Positions 55,899 through 64,000 of a stretch of 64,000 nt of DNA are shown here, piece by piece. The stretch comes from Spartobacteria bacterium (GTDB lineage Bacteria > Verrucomicrobiota > Verrucomicrobiia > Chthoniobacterales > Chthoniobacteraceae). Position numbers and translations under genes: made by a program. The notes below the pieces were generated by a model that had not been told where the DNA came from, did not search any database, and worked only from the letters and a program-made list of their open reading frames with translations. How positions within the stretch are numbered: position 1 is the first letter of the stretch; each line of letters begins with the position of its first letter. The stretch lies in the NCBI GenBank assembly GCA_021324825.1, contig JAJPII010000047.1, positions 62,001 through 126,000 on the forward strand, written 5' to 3'.

Positions 55899-56246
55899 AT
55901 GAACATCATAAACGCGATTGAAAAGGAACAGCTAAAGGACAACGCCGCCAAATTCAAGGTGGGCGACAGCGTCCGCGTGCATACGCGCGTCATCGAAGGC
56001 GACAAGGAGCGCATCCAGATTTTCACGGGCATAGTGATCGGCCGCAAGGGGACGGGCGTCAACGAGAACTTCACGGTGCGCCGCATCTCCTACGGGGAAG
56101 GCGTCGAGCGCGTCTTCCCGCTGCATTCGCCGCGCATCGCCAAGATCGAGGTGGAGAAGGCGGGCGTCGCGCGCCGGGCTAAGCTGACGTACCTGCGCGA
56201 GCGCAAGGGCAAGCAGGCCATGGCCGTCCGCGAACAGCGGGCGTAA
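55899..56246 (+). CDS. rplS: Ribosomal protein L19
   Basis: The ATG at 55899 with GGAG four bases upstream gives 115 residues. Diagnostic L19 segments are [46 protein letters not shown] and [14 protein letters not shown]. It sits at the 30S/50S interface. It heads a small operon with rnhB and yraN rather than trmD. Confidence 0.97.
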   Translation: MNIINAIEKEQLKDNAAKFKVGDSVRVHTRVIEGDKERIQIFTGIVIGRKGTGVNENFTVRRISYGEGVERVFPLHSPRIAKIEVEKAGVARRAKLTYLRERKGKQAMAVREQRA

Positions 56247-56249
56247 CGC

Positions 56250-56867
56250 GTGAAGTGCGGCCTTCGGCACGAACGAAGACTCTATAAAACCGGCGTCCAA
56301 TGCATCGCCGGCATCGATGAAGCCGGCGTCGGCCCCCTCGCGGGCCCGGTCGTCGCAGCGGCGGTCATCCTCCCGCCGAAGTTCCGGCACAAGACGCTGA
56401 CGGACTCGAAGAAGCTGACCCACGAGCAACGGGAAGCCATCTACGGGGAATTGACCGGCCTGCCGGAAATCGCGTGGGCCGTCCGCGCGGTCGAGACCGA
56501 GGTTATCGACCGGCTGAACATCCTGCGCGCGGCCCACGAGGCCATGCGGCTCGCGGTCGCGGCCTTGCGCATCGTTCCCGCGCATGTCCTCATCGACGGC
56601 CGGCCCGTGCGCCCCTTCCCCATTCCGCAGACGGCCATCATCGACGGCGACGCGCAAAGCTTCAGCATCGCCGCGGCCAGCGTCATCGCTAAGGTCACGC
56701 GCGACCGGATCATGGTCGAGATGGACGCCCGCTACCCCGGCTACGAATTTGGCCGGCACAAGGGCTACTCGACGCCGCTCCATTTGAGCCGACTGCGGGC
56801 GCGCGGCCCCTGCCCCATCCACCGGCAGAGCTTCACGCCCGTCGCGCTGGCGCAGATCGCCTGGTGA
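56250..56867 (+). CDS. rnhB: Ribonuclease HII
   Basis: This GTG-started, 205-residue enzyme starts 3 bases after rplS. The metal-binding motif IAGIDEAGVGPLAGPVVAAAV (Asp and Glu) is followed by TDSKKLTHEQREAIY, and the third acidic residue is in IDGDAQSFSIAAASVIAKVTRD. It removes ribonucleotides and RNA primers from DNA. Its stop overlaps the yraN start. Confidence 0.95.
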   Translation: MKCGLRHERRLYKTGVQCIAGIDEAGVGPLAGPVVAAAVILPPKFRHKTLTDSKKLTHEQREAIYGELTGLPEIAWAVRAVETEVIDRLNILRAAHEAMRLAVAALRIVPAHVLIDGRPVRPFPIPQTAIIDGDAQSFSIAAASVIAKVTRDRIMVEMDARYPGYEFGRHKGYSTPLHLSRLRARGPCPIHRQSFTPVALAQIAW

Positions 56868-57244
56868 ACGCCCATATCCAACTCGGGAAGCGCGGTGAAG
56901 ACCTGGCCGCGCGCTTCCTGCGCAAGAGCGGCTATAAAGTTCTCTATCGCAATTTCCGCGCGCCGAAAGGCGGCGAAGTCGACATCGTCTGCCGCGACGG
57001 CAAGACCCTCGTCTTCGTCGAAGTGAAAACCCGGACTTCGCTCGACTTCGGCGCGCCCGCCGAAGCGGTGAAACTTAAAAAGCAGCGGCTCATCACGCGC
57101 GGCGGCCTGGCGTGGCTGCGGATGCTGGACAACCCGGACATCGTCTTCCGGTTCGACATCGCCGAAGTGGTGATCGACGACGACGTTCCCCGCGTATCGG
57201 TCATCCGGGAGGCGTTCCCGCTCCCCAAGCCGTATATATATTGA
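56864..57244 (+). CDS. YraN/UPF0102 family endonuclease-like protein
   Basis: This GTG-started, 126-residue protein overlaps rnhB by 4 bases. The Holliday-junction-resolvase-like fold has GKRGEDLAARFLRKSGYKVLYRNFR, GEVDIVCRDGKTLVFVEVKTRTS and a C-terminal R/D-rich strand. The ELDI/EVDIV and EVK acids are the nuclease core. Its cellular role is not settled. A weak inverted repeat follows its stop. Confidence 0.93.
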   Translation: MNAHIQLGKRGEDLAARFLRKSGYKVLYRNFRAPKGGEVDIVCRDGKTLVFVEVKTRTSLDFGAPAEAVKLKKQRLITRGGLAWLRMLDNPDIVFRFDIAEVVIDDDVPRVSVIREAFPLPKPYIY

Positions 57245-57296
57245 CCATCCCGGGAGAGAGCCTAAGCTCCCGCCGCAAAAACGAGGGGGAGATCAA

Positions 57297-57392
57297 ATCC
57301 AGAAACTGCTGCACGCAACGCCGTTTGCGCCCTTTAAAATACATGTGGCGGAGCAAATGCGGCGTAAAAGCCGCCGCTCAATCGCCGCTTAA
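57297..57392 (+). pseudogene. Possible remnant of a small PF-x-PF-x-I type protein
   Basis: Without an ATG start, this frame reads IQKLLHATPFAPFKIHVAEQ, which matches by memory the N-terminus of a small hypothetical family common in Verrucomicrobia and Planctomycetes genomes. The ATC at 57297 stands where a start codon would be, with a GAGGGGGAG just upstream. The rest is unrelated and ends at TAA (57390-57392), overlapping the moeB stop. The 57245-57388 gap otherwise has only a 6-bp-arm hairpin at 57251-57272. I treat it as a broken gene. Confidence 0.35.
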
Positions 57393-58579
57393 TACTTCGG
57401 GACGGACGGATCGATCTGGTCGGCCCAGGCCTCGATGCCGCCCGCGACGTTTGTCAGCTTGGCGAACCCGGCCTCGCGCAGGAGCTTGAGCGCTTTGCCG
57501 CTGCGAATGCCCGACTTGCAGTGCAGGACGATGTCGTCCGCGCTGTCCAGTTCGCTCATGCGGGAGGGAAGCTGCCCGAGCGGTATCAGTTTGGAACCGG
57601 GGATGCGCGCGATCTCGTATTCGAACGGCTCCCGCACGTCCACCAGGACAAACGGCTCCTTGCCCTCCATTTTCTTTTTCAATTCGTGAACCGTCATGGC
57701 GGGGATGGGCGCTTCGGCCGCTTCGGCCGCAGCCGCTTGCGGGATGCCGCAGAACTGGTCGTAGTCGATCAGTTCCGTGATGGTCGGGTGGTCGCCGCAA
57801 ACCGGGCATTTCGGGTCGCGGCGGAGTTTTAACTCGCGGAACTTCAACTGGAGCGCATCGAAAAGCACCAGCCTTCCCAGCAGCGGTTCGCCAATGCCGA
57901 TGATGAGCTTGATGGCCTCGATGGCTTGCATGACGCCGATGATGCCGGGCAGCACGCCCAGGACGCCGCCCTCGGCGCAGCTTGGGACGAGGCCGGGCGG
58001 CGGCGGCTCAGGCACCATGCAGCGATAGCAAGGCCCGCCAAGATGCGGCGCGAAAATGGTGCACTGCCCCTCGAACCGGAAGATGGAGCCGTAGACATTC
58101 GGCTTCTTCAAAAAGACGCAGACATCGTTGGAAAGATAACGGGTCGGGAAATTGTCGGTGCCGTCGATGACGATGTCATAACCGGCGGCGATCTCCATCG
58201 CGTTCTCGGCGCGGAACATGGTGTCGTGCAGCTCGACCTGGACGTTCGGGTTTACTTCGCGGATGCGGTCGCGCGCGGAGTTGAGTTTCTTGCGCCCGAT
58301 GTCTTTCGTGCCGTGGAGAATCTGGCGCTGCAAATTCGAGAAATCGACCACATCGGCGTCAACGAGGCCCATGCGTCCGACGCCGGCCGCCGCCAGGTAC
58401 AGCGCGATGGGCGAGCCGAGGCCGCCCGTGCCGATGCAGAGAACGGAAGCCGCCTTGAGGCGCTTCTGCCCTTCCAGCGTCACCTCGGGCATGATGAGGT
58501 GGCGCGAATACCGGGCTATCTCGTCATTGCTGAACTGGATGCGCGCAAGTCGCGCTTCGTCAATGATGCTCTTTGCCAT
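57389..58579 (-). CDS. moeB: MoeB/ThiF-type adenylyltransferase fused to rhodanese
   Basis: This 396-residue, two-domain protein has an E1-like adenylating domain at about residues 10-265. ATP binding is at GTGGLGSPIALYLAAAGVG, with DFSNLQRQILH following and a zinc site in CYRC and CPVC. The C-terminal rhodanese domain (about 290-390) has the active-site Cys in HCKSGIRS. The MoeB-rhodanese arrangement equals MoeZ-type sulfur carriers. It activates MoaD or ThiS-like sulfur-carrier proteins. No carrier gene is nearby. Confidence 0.93.
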   Translation of the reverse strand: MAKSIIDEARLARIQFSNDEIARYSRHLIMPEVTLEGQKRLKAASVLCIGTGGLGSPIALYLAAAGVGRMGLVDADVVDFSNLQRQILHGTKDIGRKKLNSARDRIREVNPNVQVELHDTMFRAENAMEIAAGYDIVIDGTDNFPTRYLSNDVCVFLKKPNVYGSIFRFEGQCTIFAPHLGGPCYRCMVPEPPPPGLVPSCAEGGVLGVLPGIIGVMQAIEAIKLIIGIGEPLLGRLVLFDALQLKFRELKLRRDPKCPVCGDHPTITELIDYDQFCGIPQAAAAEAAEAPIPAMTVHELKKKMEGKEPFVLVDVREPFEYEIARIPGSKLIPLGQLPSRMSELDSADDIVLHCKSGIRSGKALKLLREAGFAKLTNVAGGIEAWADQIDPSVPKY

Positions 58580-58645
58580 AAATCAGGGCCATCAAAGTAG
58601 CACGAGTTCGCCTTTTGCAAAGGCTCCTGCGCATACTGCCGGGGA

Positions 58646-59938
58646 ATGCTGAACTTCATCTGGCTGGGCCTCATCCTCGTGTCGGTCGCTCTCGGCGGAT
58701 TCGCCGGGAAGCTGCCCGAGGCGACCAACGGCGCGCTGACCGCGGCCAAGGACGCCGTGACGGCCGTCGCCCTGCCGCTCTGGGGAGCGATGGCGCTCTG
58801 GCTCGGGATGATGCGCCTCGCGGAGCAATCGGGGTTCGCGCAACAGCTCGCGCGCGCCTTGCGCCCGTTGATGCGGCGGCTTTTCCCGGATGTCCCGCCG
58901 GATCATCCCGCGATGGGAGCCATCGGCCTGAGCGTGGCGGCGAATATGCTCGGGCTGGGAAACGCGGCGACCCCGCTGGGCTTGCGCGCGATGGCGGGCC
59001 TCGAGAAGCTGAATCCGCGCCCGGGCGTCGCGACGAACGCGATGTGCACCTTCCTGGCGATCTGCACCAGTTCGGTGCAACTGGTTCCCACGACGGCCAT
59101 CAGCATCTACGTCGCGGCCAATGCGAAGAACCCGACCGCCATCGTAAGCACGGCGTTCCTCGCGACGGCTTGCGCGGCGTTCGCCGGAGTGTTTGCCGCG
59201 AAAATTCTGGAGAAGCTGCCGCTGTTCCGGCTGGAATCCCTCCCCGTCGAAGCCGCGCCGGCGGAGACCGGCTCCGAACAGGTGGAACTCGAAAAGGTCT
59301 CCGCGCGGCCTCTCACGCCGTTTGGGAAATGTCTCCTGTGGCTTTTCTTCGGGCTGTTCCTGTTTCTCTTCGCGAGGATGTGGCCCGCCGCGCCGGGCGG
59401 CTGGGCGCTCCGCTCGCTGAACGCCGCAACCGTCCTCGCCGTGCCGTTCCTGCTGGCGTTCTTCCCGCTCTACGCGGCGCTGCGCGGCGTGAAGGTATAC
59501 GACCAGTTCGTCGAAGGGGCGAAGGAAAGTTTCCCCGTGATCCTGCGGATCGTTCCCTTCCTGGTGGCGATGCTGACGGCCATCGCGATGTTCAGGGAAT
59601 CGGGAGGCGTCGCGCTTTTGACGCGGCTGCTCTCGCCCGCGTTGAATCTCGTCCGGTTTCCCGCCGATCTGCTGCCGCTGGTTCTCATGCGCCCCTTGAG
59701 CGGCGGAGCGACCTTCGGCATTTTCGCCGAACTCGTGAAACGCTTCGGGCCGGACAGCTTCATCAGCCGCCTCGGCGGAACGATCTACGGCAGCACGGAA
59801 ACCACGTTCTATGTTCTCACGGTCTATTTTGGCTCCGTGGGAATCCGCAGGACGCGCCACGCGGTCGCGGCGGGCCTGATCGCGGACCTGACCGGGGTGA
59901 TCGCCTCGACGGTGATCTGCCACGCCGTTTTCGGATGA
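58646..59938 (+). CDS. SpmA/SpmB-fused nucleoside-recognition (Gate) membrane protein
   Basis: This 430-residue protein carries two gate domains. SpmA-like IGLSVAANMLGLGNAATPLGLRAM and VATNAMCTFLAICTSSVQLVP are in the first half. SpmB-like RPLSGGATFGIFAELVKRFG and GGTIYGSTETTFYVLTVYFGSVGIRR are in the second. In Bacillus these are separate spore-maturation proteins. Fusions are widespread in non-spore formers, with unknown function. It is divergent from moeB. Confidence 0.9.
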   Translation: MLNFIWLGLILVSVALGGFAGKLPEATNGALTAAKDAVTAVALPLWGAMALWLGMMRLAEQSGFAQQLARALRPLMRRLFPDVPPDHPAMGAIGLSVAANMLGLGNAATPLGLRAMAGLEKLNPRPGVATNAMCTFLAICTSSVQLVPTTAISIYVAANAKNPTAIVSTAFLATACAAFAGVFAAKILEKLPLFRLESLPVEAAPAETGSEQVELEKVSARPLTPFGKCLLWLFFGLFLFLFARMWPAAPGGWALRSLNAATVLAVPFLLAFFPLYAALRGVKVYDQFVEGAKESFPVILRIVPFLVAMLTAIAMFRESGGVALLTRLLSPALNLVRFPADLLPLVLMRPLSGGATFGIFAELVKRFGPDSFISRLGGTIYGSTETTFYVLTVYFGSVGIRRTRHAVAAGLIADLTGVIASTVICHAVFG

Positions 59939-59998
59939 ATGATTCCTTCAAAAGAAGCTTCCGAATACGAAGCGCATTTGCAGCCCGCCCCATCGCTC

Positions 59999-60031
59999 AA
60001 AAAAAAATCAATCGACGAACTCGAGTTCGAC
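59999..60031 (-). terminator. Possible intrinsic terminator at the end of mqnD
   Basis: The last codons of mqnD contain the self-complementary CGAACTCGAGTTCG. A run of nine Ts (minus strand) starts directly after the stop codon. The stem is short and the spacer to the T run is longer than ideal, so this is tentative. Confidence 0.3.
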
Positions 60032-60868
60032 GGGGGCAGGGATGATGCCCGCCGCGCTGGCCTCGCCGAGAAACAGCCGGATGGCTTCCCGCCCGCGTTC
60101 GCCGTAGTCGAGCGTGAGGTCGTTGACGTACATCCCGATGAAGCGATCCGCGAGCGCGGTGTCGAGGTTGCGCGCCCAGCCCATCGAATGCCGGACGCCC
60201 GCCGCGCGATTTTCAAGGCCGTAACGGATGCTCTCGCGCAATATGTCCGAAATCTCCTTGCGCACGGCGGGGGCGATGTCCTTGCGGATGACGTTGCCCC
60301 CGAGCGGGAGCGGCAGCCCCGTTTTTTCCTTCCACCATTCGCCGAGGTCGAGAACCTTGGAGAACCCTTCGCGCGCGTACGTCAGCTGGCCTTCGTGGAT
60401 GATCAGCCCGACATCCGCGCCGCCTGAATGGACGCGCTGGAATATCTGGTCGAACGGGACGTTGACCGATTGGAAATCGCCCAGGAAAAGGCGCAGCGCC
60501 AGCACCGCGCTCGTCATCGCGCCGGGAACGGCGATGACCCGCTCTTTCAGCCATGCGCGGATTTCGCCGGGGTGTTCTCCCGGGCCTTCGCCGGCGCGGG
60601 CGACCAGGAGCGGGCCGTAGCCGTCGCCCATGCTGGCGCCGCAGGGAAGCAACGCGTATTTGTCCAGGACGTAGGCGTAGGCGTGGATGGAGATCGCCGA
60701 GATGTCGAGTTCGCCGCGCGTCGCCCGCTGGTTGAGGGTCTCGATGTCCTGGAGGATGTGCTCGAAACGGCAGCCCCGCGCGTCGATCTTGTCCTTCGCG
60801 AGCGCGTAGAACATGAAGGCGTCATCGGGGTCCGGCGAGTGGCCGAGGGTGTAGGGAGTCTGTTTCAT
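60008..60868 (-). CDS. mqnD: 1,4-dihydroxy-6-naphthoate synthase (futalosine pathway)
   Basis: This 286-residue protein has the MqnD pattern TLGHSPDPDDAFMFYALA at the N-terminus, ISIHAYAYVLDKYALLPCGASMGDGYGPLLV, VPGAMTSAVLALRLFLGD, and the catalytic His in GLIIHEGQLTYAREGF. It converts cyclic dehypoxanthinyl futalosine to dihydroxynaphthoate in menaquinone synthesis. Its start overlaps the secretin gene's stop (ATGA). MqnA, MqnB, MqnC and MqnE are not in the window. Confidence 0.94.
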   Translation of the reverse strand: MKQTPYTLGHSPDPDDAFMFYALAKDKIDARGCRFEHILQDIETLNQRATRGELDISAISIHAYAYVLDKYALLPCGASMGDGYGPLLVARAGEGPGEHPGEIRAWLKERVIAVPGAMTSAVLALRLFLGDFQSVNVPFDQIFQRVHSGGADVGLIIHEGQLTYAREGFSKVLDLGEWWKEKTGLPLPLGGNVIRKDIAPAVRKEISDILRESIRYGLENRAAGVRHSMGWARNLDTALADRFIGMYVNDLTLDYGERGREAIRLFLGEASAAGIIPAPVELEFVD

Positions 60869-62241
60869 CGCGGAAGGGGGGCGTCCGGTTCGCGCCCGCC
60901 TGGAATCGGCGGCACTTCGCCCCCGCGGGCGGGCGTGGCGCGCCGGATTTCCCGCACGCCGGATGAATCGTTGTGGACGTTGAGGTTGTCAAGGTAACGC
61001 CTGTAATCATCCCCTTCAAAAGCGGTCTGGGGCAGGTCGGTCCGGTTCGTCTCCTGCACCGAAAGGCTCCGCAGGTTCTCGGTGCCTTCGACGATGTAAG
61101 GCGTCAGGAAAATCAGGAGTTCGGTCTTCGTGTCGCTCTTGATCGAATGGCGGAACGCGAACCCGAGCAACGGGATGTCTCCCAGCAGCGGAACCTTGGA
61201 AACGCTGTTGGTCTTTTGCTTCTGCATCATGCCGCCGATGACGACGGTGGTGGCGTCCGGCGTCACGACGACGGTTTCCGCGGAAGTCTTGTTGATGACG
61301 GGCGCGTTGACCGTGGGCGACACCGCCACCGTCTGGTCGGACAGCGCGGAGATTTCCGGCGAGACGATCATCTCGACGGTGCGGTTCGCGGTGATGAACG
61401 GCGTGACCCGCAGGATGATGCCGACATCCTGGTACTGGATGGTGTTGATGGTCTGGCCGTTGTTGGTTATCTGGCTGTTGGTGATGAAGGGCACCTCCTG
61501 CCCCACGACCATGACGGCTTCCTGGTTGTTGCGCGCCAGGATGGAAGGCCGCGAGAGAACGGTGACGTTGCCCTTCTGCGCCAGCGCGTAGAGCGTTTCG
61601 GTGGCCGCGCTGGTGTTGAGCCGGAAGAAGGCGCCCGTGGTCTGGCTGGCAAGGCCGAAGACGGTTTGCAAGCTCCCGGAGCCGGAGGTGAGCGGCGAGG
61701 TTGTCAGCGGATTGGTCGTCGTGGTGTTGGTGGTGGTGGTGCCGCCCGCCGGCGTGGTGGTGGTGCTGTTGCTCGTGGTGGATTGCACCAGGCCGTTGGA
61801 ACTGCTGAGAAGCTGCGATATCGGCAGGTGTCCGACGTTGAAGTTGTAGCTGCCCTCGACGCCGAGGTCCAGGCTCTTGTCGAGCGTGACCTGCGCGAAG
61901 AGCACCTTGATGAGCACCTGCGGCTTCGGGCGATCCAGGTTCTTGATGACTTTCATGACTTCCGCGTTGGTTTCGTCATCCGCTACGATGATGAGCGAAC
62001 GGCTCTCGGGATCGATCTGTATAAGCGCGTCGCCCAGCATGGTGTTGTTGCGATACTGGCGCGTGCTGGAGCCGCCGCCCGAACTGCCGCCGGAGGCGGA
62101 GGACGACCCGCCGCCGCCGCTCGCGCGCGAACTCGGGTACGAATAGCTGCCCGCGGCGGAACTGGGGCGTATGCTCGTCTGCGCGAAGAGGCACGCGGGC
62201 AGGACGCACGCGAGGAGGGTGGAAATTTGTATTCGGCTCAT
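60865..62241 (-). CDS. Type II/III secretion secretin-domain protein (GspD C-terminal type)
   Basis: This 458-residue protein has a signal peptide and a Ser/Gly-rich region (about 25-60). One N-type domain (about 65-125) is followed by a Thr/Asn-rich spacer and the secretin core. Secretin signatures are VLSRPSILARNNQEAVMVVGQEVPF and VPLLGDIPLLGFAFR, ending TPYIVEGTENL. It forms the outer-membrane ring. It lacks the usual full set of N0-N3 domains, which the upstream gene appears to supply. Confidence 0.92.
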   Translation of the reverse strand: MSRIQISTLLACVLPACLFAQTSIRPSSAAGSYSYPSSRASGGGGSSSASGGSSGGGSSTRQYRNNTMLGDALIQIDPESRSLIIVADDETNAEVMKVIKNLDRPKPQVLIKVLFAQVTLDKSLDLGVEGSYNFNVGHLPISQLLSSSNGLVQSTTSNSTTTTPAGGTTTTNTTTTNPLTTSPLTSGSGSLQTVFGLASQTTGAFFRLNTSAATETLYALAQKGNVTVLSRPSILARNNQEAVMVVGQEVPFITNSQITNNGQTINTIQYQDVGIILRVTPFITANRTVEMIVSPEISALSDQTVAVSPTVNAPVINKTSAETVVVTPDATTVVIGGMMQKQKTNSVSKVPLLGDIPLLGFAFRHSIKSDTKTELLIFLTPYIVEGTENLRSLSVQETNRTDLPQTAFEGDDYRRYLDNLNVHNDSSGVREIRRATPARGGEVPPIPGGREPDAPLPR

Positions 62242-62256
62242 AAGGATTTTCCCCGA

Positions 62257-63735
62257 TCAACGTCCGAAGCCGCCGCCGCCGCTTCCGCCGCCGCGTCCGC
62301 TGCTTGTGCTGTTTGTATTCAAAGTGTCGGTGACATCGCTCGATGCGCCGTTGGCGGTGCGTTCCGTCAGGCGGCTTGTCGTAGGCTGCGAATTCGTGTT
62401 GGAAGCGTCCACGCCGAACATCCCGCGGAGGATGGCGGCGACATTGTCGGGATCGGCGTGGTCGAGCGTGTAGATATAGACGTGTTGTTTCTTGGAGTCG
62501 CTCGCGTCCAGCCGCCCGACCGTCAGCGCGATCTGCTCCATGAGATCGCGCGAGGCGCTTATGATGATGGAGTTGGTGCGCGCATCCGGCACGGCCACCA
62601 CGCGCGCCTGGAGGATGGCCCGCTGGCTGACTTGCTGCTGGTTCTGCTGCTGTTGCTGGAATTGCGGCCCGCCGCCGCGGTTCCGGTTGTTGTTATTATT
62701 GTTGTTCTGCGCGGTGTTCGTCGTGTCCGCGTAGAGGGATGTCAGGATGCCCGCAAGTTCCGTCGCGTCGGCGTGGAGCAGGCGGAAAATCCGCGTCTCG
62801 GTCGTCTCACTGATGTTCGTGTCGATGCGGCTCACGATCTCCGAGATGCTCGCCATCACCTCATCCGGCGCGCTGACGATGACCGAGTTGCTTTGCTGGT
62901 CCGCGACGGCCACCACGCGCGAAGCCGCCTGCCGCGCCTCGCTCGCGGGCGTCGCGGCCGCGCCGGCGTTGCCCCCGCCCCCGCCGAACATCCTCCTCGC
63001 AAACCCTCCGCCGAAAGGCGGCTCGTTGGCCTGCGACCGCGTCTGGTCGGAAGCGAAAAGCTCGGTGAGGACGCTCGCCAGTTCCTTGGCGTCCGCGTAA
63101 CGGAGCGGATAGACGTGGATCGTTGAAATGCTGGAGATGGAGGTGTCCAGCGCGCGGATGATGACGGCCATCCGGTGGACATTGACCTGTGTGTCCGTCA
63201 GGAGGATGGCGTTGCTGCTTTCATTCGCGGTGATCGTCGCGTTCGGGTCGAGCAGGGGGCGGAGGTTGTCGATGAGCTTGGAAACGTCCGTGAAGCGCAC
63301 GGGGATGATCTGCGTCACCATCTCGTCCTTGCGCGGGATCTGCGCGGGATCGCCGCCGGTTATCACCGGGAGGTCCTTTGTCTGCGCGTTGTCCCGGCTC
63401 TCGATCTTCAGGATGCGCCCGTTGCGGATCGCGATGAAGCCTTTGCCGAGCAGCACCGCGTTCAGGAGGTCGACCGCGTCATCGGGGGTGATCGGCTGGC
63501 GGCTTACGACGCTCACCGTGCCGGTCACGGGCACGTCCTGAACGATGATGAAGCCCGCCGCTTCGCTGAGGTAGTTCAGCACGTCCGAAAGCGGCGCGCC
63601 CTGGAAATTCAGGCGGATGTTGTTGCTTGCCGCCTTCGGTTCCGGCGACGGCGGGGGAGCGGGGCTTTCCTGCGCCGGGGCGGGCCACGGCAGCAGGAGA
63701 GCGGTGATCAGGAGGAGTATTGGGTGTGGTTTCAT
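62257..63735 (-). CDS. Secretin N-domain protein (GspD N0-N3 type) without the secretin core
   Basis: This 492-residue protein has a signal peptide and an STN/N0 domain (about 40-110, LNFQGAPLSDVLNYLSEAAGFI). NolW-type repeats follow at about 137-205, 207-310, 315-420 and after 425 (IHVYPLRYADAKELASVL, IFRLLHADATELAGILTSLY, YIYTLDHADPDNVAAIL). Asn, Gln and Gly runs separate them. It stops in a Gly-rich tail with no secretin domain. It is likely the periplasmic vestibule partner of the next gene. It overlaps the preceding gene by 4 bases. Confidence 0.88.
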   Translation of the reverse strand: MKPHPILLLITALLLPWPAPAQESPAPPPSPEPKAASNNIRLNFQGAPLSDVLNYLSEAAGFIIVQDVPVTGTVSVVSRQPITPDDAVDLLNAVLLGKGFIAIRNGRILKIESRDNAQTKDLPVITGGDPAQIPRKDEMVTQIIPVRFTDVSKLIDNLRPLLDPNATITANESSNAILLTDTQVNVHRMAVIIRALDTSISSISTIHVYPLRYADAKELASVLTELFASDQTRSQANEPPFGGGFARRMFGGGGGNAGAAATPASEARQAASRVVAVADQQSNSVIVSAPDEVMASISEIVSRIDTNISETTETRIFRLLHADATELAGILTSLYADTTNTAQNNNNNNNRNRGGGPQFQQQQQNQQQVSQRAILQARVVAVPDARTNSIIISASRDLMEQIALTVGRLDASDSKKQHVYIYTLDHADPDNVAAILRGMFGVDASNTNSQPTTSRLTERTANGASSDVTDTLNTNSTSSGRGGGSGGGGFGR

Positions 63736-64000
63736 CGGATTTCCTTTTGGCGTCTTTCCATCATGCGTCGAATGATATCCGCCTGGCCGGGAGCGCCGGC
63801 GGAAGGAGGAGCGGGCGGTGCGGAAGGGGCTTCGGTCTTCGGGGCGGCGGCTATGGGAGCCGTGCCATCCAGCGCGAGTTGCTGGCCCACGGGGATGACG
63901 AAAGGTTTTCCCGCACGGTTGACTTCGACGTGCTCGGGGGTGATCCGCGTGACTTTCATGTTCGCCACGGTTCCGCTGACGCCCAGCACCGCGTTGAATT
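63732..64000 (-). CDS. Type II secretion GspC-like or pilus-assembly protein, C-terminal part (runs off window)
   Basis: The frame is open to the right edge, so the N-terminus is missing. The visible 85 to 89 residues read FNAVLGVSGTVANMKVTRIT, then VNRAGKPFVIPVGQQLAL, followed by an Ala/Pro linker and IIRRMMERRQKEIR. The beta-rich part with its preceding position to secretin genes suggests a GspC/PilP-like periplasmic protein. The ATG-TGA overlap with the secretin N-domain gene shows coupling. The identity is tentative. Confidence 0.55.
   Translation of the reverse strand, partial: FNAVLGVSGTVANMKVTRITPEHVEVNRAGKPFVIPVGQQLALDGTAPIAAAPKTEAPSAPPAPPSAGAPGQADIIRRMMERRQKEIR

Noticed and set aside
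57251-57272. Terminator after yraN
   Set aside because: CGGGAG/CTCCCG arms give only a 6-bp stem with a 10-base loop and no T tract.
60973-63126. Open frame of 717 residues opposite the two secretin genes
   Set aside because: It spans two real genes and their joint, with low-complexity Arg/Gly/Val content.

Overview
The window is GC-rich, gene-dense bacterial chromosome. No stretch over about 160 bases lacks a gene or repeat. The gene set points to the PVC superphylum, most likely Verrucomicrobiota. The clues are a 1791-residue UvrA with four ATP-binding cassettes (the double-length form known from Chlamydiae), a TPR-ExbB-ExbD-ExbD cluster ending in a Gly-rich PA14-like protein, futalosine-pathway menaquinone genes (mqnD and a UbiA/MqnP-type prenyltransferase), and divided type II secretion secretin genes. 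The taxonomic call is an inference; no rRNA gene lies in the window.

Layout. 1-3681: TonB-type energy-transduction operon (TPR protein, ExbB, two ExbD, a TonB-position protein with a PA14-like C-terminus). 3694-10651: housekeeping genes (thioredoxin-like protein, class A penicillin-binding protein, TrmD, tRNA-Pro(GGG), ThiH, a CbpA-like co-chaperone, a DNA methyltransferase without a restriction partner, a VOC protein). 10801-16523: double UvrA and an HU/IHF-like protein. 16639-20979: a tight five-gene operon (TIM-barrel isomerase-like, flippase-like membrane protein, RibD-type reductase, SRPBCC cyclase-like, ketosynthase) that looks biosynthetic but has no recognised product. 21049-27649: two small exported proteins, then peptide uptake and peptide hydrolysis (DppB, an OppA-like lipoprotein, an M3 oligopeptidase, and a shortened DppD on the other strand). 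27612-33793: MetH, a UbiA-type prenyltransferase, an exported small protein, a metallo-beta-lactamase-like protein and YqgE.

33949-50911 is one long minus-strand exopolysaccharide locus. In transcription order it holds an outer-membrane lipoprotein, a beta-barrel, a Wza-like exporter, a Wzc-like tyrosine autokinase, a Wzx flippase, an O-antigen ligase/polymerase, an acyltransferase, six glycosyltransferases and a secreted glycoside hydrolase. No priming glycosyl-phosphate transferase is visible. 51069-55282 is an RND efflux pair. 55338-59938 carries TadA, RplS-RnhB-YraN, a rhodanese-fused MoeB and an SpmA/SpmB fusion. 60008-64000 carries MqnD downstream of a type II secretion block that continues past the right edge.

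The most distinctive non-coding feature is a dispersed, palindrome-rich, MITE-like repeat present in four copies (about 10652, 33811, 41876 and 55281). Two copies in the same orientation bracket the glycosyltransferase half of the polysaccharide locus, and one of them appears to supply the start codon of the first glycosyltransferase.
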